Below, one piece after another: positions 13,922-14,941 of a stretch of 14,941 nucleotides of DNA. A model generated the notes under the pieces. It was not told the origin of the DNA. It did not search any database and saw nothing but the letters and a program-made list of their open reading frames with translations. This DNA comes from JAKVKY01 sp964293585 (GTDB lineage: Bacteria > Bacillota > Negativicutes > Acidaminococcales > Acidaminococcaceae): contig CAXYYS010000049.1 in NCBI GenBank assembly GCA_964293585.1, positions 1 through 14,941 on the forward strand. Reading direction: 5' to 3'. The position numbers and the translations under genes were made by a program. Position 1 is the first letter of the stretch. Every line of letters begins with the position of its first letter.

Positions 13922-14304
13922 TGTTCTTACAACTTTTAAAAGGCAAGATTCACTGCGCCACCGTCACCGAAGCTAATTTAAAATACGTGGGCAGCATTAC
14001 CATTGATGCGGACCTGATGGACGCCGCCGGTATTTTTACCAACGAGCGGGTACAGATTACGGACAATAATAACGGCGCCCGCCTGGAAACTTATGTTATT
14101 CCCGGTAAACGCGGCAGCGGCGTTATTTGTTTAAACGGCGCCGCCGCCCGCTGCGTTCAGCCCGGTGATGTGGTGATCATCATGGCTTATGCTTTCTTCA
14201 CTCCCGCCGAAGCGCAAACTTTTACGCCCAAGGTAGTTTTGGTAGACGCTAAGAACCAGGTAAAAGAAATCCGCAGCCTGGAACACGCCGGCGAAATTGT
14301 CTAA
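13921..14304 (+). CDS. panD: Aspartate 1-decarboxylase (pyruvoyl-dependent) proenzyme
   Basis: PanD decarboxylates aspartate to beta-alanine, the second substrate of PanC. The 127 residues are the normal length. The self-cleavage site is Gly24-Ser25 in the YVGSIT context; Ser25 becomes the pyruvoyl group. Lys9, His11, Arg54 and Tyr58 line the active site at the same numbers as in the E. coli enzyme. NGAAARCVQPGDVVIIMAY is the conserved C-terminal core. The ATG overlaps the panC TGA by one base (TGATG), with GGAGG 7 nt upstream, so translation is coupled. It is the last gene of the operon. A structured U-run terminator element follows 92 nt later. Confidence 0.97.
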   Translation: MFLQLLKGKIHCATVTEANLKYVGSITIDADLMDAAGIFTNERVQITDNNNGARLETYVIPGKRGSGVICLNGAAARCVQPGDVVIIMAYAFFTPAEAQTFTPKVVLVDAKNQVKEIRSLEHAGEIV

Positions 14305-14372
14305 ACAAAATCAAAAACGCACGCGCCGCAGCGAAAATAAAAGCAAATACGCAATAAATTTTTGCCGCAGCC

Positions 14373-14469
14373 GTAGGAAAATTTAAATTTCTACAGCCTG
14401 GTCGTCACTGCTCTCAGATCTGGTAAAGTTGTTAGTACCAGACCGGCAGCGACGGGCCGGGCTTTTTTT
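14373..14469 (+). terminator. Structured terminator of the pan operon, possibly a small RNA gene
   Basis: There are two adjacent hairpins. The first (14373-14394) is a 7-bp stem with an AT-rich loop. The second (14396-14462) is a long stem: GCCTGG with CCGGGC, CGTC with GACG, CTGC with GCAG, capped by TCTGGTA/TACCAGA. Seven T follow at 14463-14469. The second hairpin alone would terminate transcription in the plus direction. TTGCCG (14362-14367) and TAAATT (14384-14389), 16 nt apart, would start a transcript at about 14396, exactly at the long stem, so a 74-nt independent RNA is possible but unproven. Confidence 0.7.
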
Positions 14470-14764
14470 ATTGGTTGTAGTCCAGAGCATTTTTACTGTT
14501 TTAGCATTTTCGAGGAAAAAGTGGGGCTGTAACTCCAGTCCCCGTGCGGTTTTACGGTACCACATTTTTAAACGCTCCAGGATTGCGTATAGTAAGCGAA
14601 AACACGTTTTAGGATATAAGTATCAAGGACAGTATAATTTGCCGCCAAGGCGAAGATTTAATAATGCCCCTGTAAGCCCTTGCCGGTACTGGTTTTACAG
14701 CACCATGTTTTAGCGATTTTTATTTAAATATAATGCTAAAATTCGTTAATTTAAACCACTTTGC
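14470..14764. other. Gene-free stretch with short dyads
   Basis: I find no convincing gene here. Visible elements are an AAAAAGTGG/CCACATTTTT dyad enclosing smaller stems (14516-14569), AAAAC-AC-GTTTT (near 14600-14612), and TTTTAGC/GCTAAAA arms (14708-14714 and 14735-14741) around an AT-rich loop. Open frames in this stretch lack ribosome binding sites and cross the hairpin element. The base composition turns AT-rich after about 14700. Confidence 0.5.
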
Positions 14765-14804
14765 CTATATTTGGCTATATTTACTCATATTCGTTCATAT
14801 TGGC
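14765..14804 (+). repeat. Four 10-bp phased repeats (YYATATTNNN)
   Basis: CTATATTTGG, CTATATTTAC, TCATATTCGT and TCATATTGGC follow each other without gaps, so ATATT recurs every 10 bp, about one helical turn. They lie some 50-90 bp upstream of a TACAAT element. Such phasing suits DNA bending or side-by-side binding of an activator. Confidence 0.6.
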
Positions 14805-14853
14805 ACATAAAGTTATGTTCCTACCAACTTCCCTCTCCTTCCCTGACCTAAGG

Positions 14854-14859
14854 TACAAT
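14854..14859 (+). promoter_or_regulatory. Possible -10 element of a gene beyond the right edge
   Basis: TACAAT is a good -10, but no clear -35 lies 16-18 nt upstream. Weak -35 promoters often depend on an activator, and phased repeats lie further upstream. The transcript would run toward the right edge. Confidence 0.35.
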
Positions 14860-14891
14860 TACGGGTAGTAGTTAATCGGCAAAAAGTGCCT

Positions 14892-14941
14892 GGGAGAGGG
14901 GCGGAAAAGGGACGGAAAGGGGTGTAAAAGGGGGTGTAAAA
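14892..14941 (+). repeat. G-tract tandem repeat at the right edge
   Basis: Units of 10-12 nt (GGGGCGGAAAA, GGGACGGAAA, GGGGTGTAAAA, GGGGGTGTAAAA) follow one another. Five runs of three or more G occur, at 14892, 14898, 14909, 14919 and 14930, with loops of 3, 7, 7 and 7 nt. This fits the usual G-quadruplex pattern. The repeat reaches the window edge and may continue. Confidence 0.6.

Noticed and set aside
14638..14705. CTGTAA/TTACAG stem that might be a tRNA-like or attachment site
   Set aside because: No acceptor stem, T-arm consensus or integrase gene is present.
14429..14713. A 94-codon open frame on the plus strand after panD
   Set aside because: It starts at a TTG inside the terminator hairpin, has no ribosome binding site, resembles no known family and runs through several dyads.
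14383..14720. A minus-strand reading with protein-like flow that might be a decayed gene
   Set aside because: It is broken by at least two in-frame stops and I cannot match it to a family; over about 110 codons this is not beyond chance.

Overview
The window reads as a chromosomal segment of a moderately GC-rich diderm Firmicute, most likely a Negativicute (Acidaminococcaceae would fit; this is judged from gene order and protein character, not from a search). The minus-strand order ispE, GntR regulator, nucleotidyltransferase, glmU, prs, pth resembles the Bacillus order ispE-purR-...-glmU-prs-...-pth. The HlyD-type periplasmic adaptor fits a cell with an outer membrane. There are no rRNA, tRNA, IS or CRISPR features, and no phage genes.

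Region 1 (1-5777, minus strand) is a housekeeping operon. A good sigma-70 promoter at 5749-5777 and a 17-bp palindrome precede ispE (isoprenoid precursor). ispE, a FadR-type GntR regulator and a divergent MobA/GlmU-like nucleotidyltransferase overlap by a few bases, and glmU (UDP-GlcNAc) follows 11 nt later. prs (PRPP) has a second promoter in front of it. It is separated from pth (peptidyl-tRNA hydrolase, cut by the left edge) by an intrinsic terminator that would attenuate pth.

Region 2 (5836-8074) has a YitT-family membrane protein on the plus strand, converging through a bidirectional terminator on two overlapping minus-strand DUF523 (TudS-like) genes.

Region 3 (8202-11683, plus strand) is a MarR-controlled exporter locus. 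It holds marR with a consensus promoter and an operator, an HlyD adaptor with a second copy of the operator, an overlapping ABC-2 permease, and a universal stress protein. No ATPase gene is present in the window.

Region 4 (11777-14304, plus strand) is a pantothenate operon: promoter, about 130 nt of structured leader, an intrinsic terminator, a hairpin that takes in part of the Shine-Dalgarno, then a BASS-family transporter, panC and panD. The transporter sits where panB is often found, which suggests uptake of ketopantoate or pantoate feeding PanC. The leader looks like a riboswitch or attenuator whose class I cannot name. It is the best candidate in the window for an undescribed regulatory system.

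Region 5 (14305-14941) has no convincing gene. It holds a back-to-back hairpin element ending in a U-run (operon terminator or small RNA gene), an AT-rich stretch with four 10-bp-phased repeats, a possible promoter, and a G-tract repeat running into the right edge.
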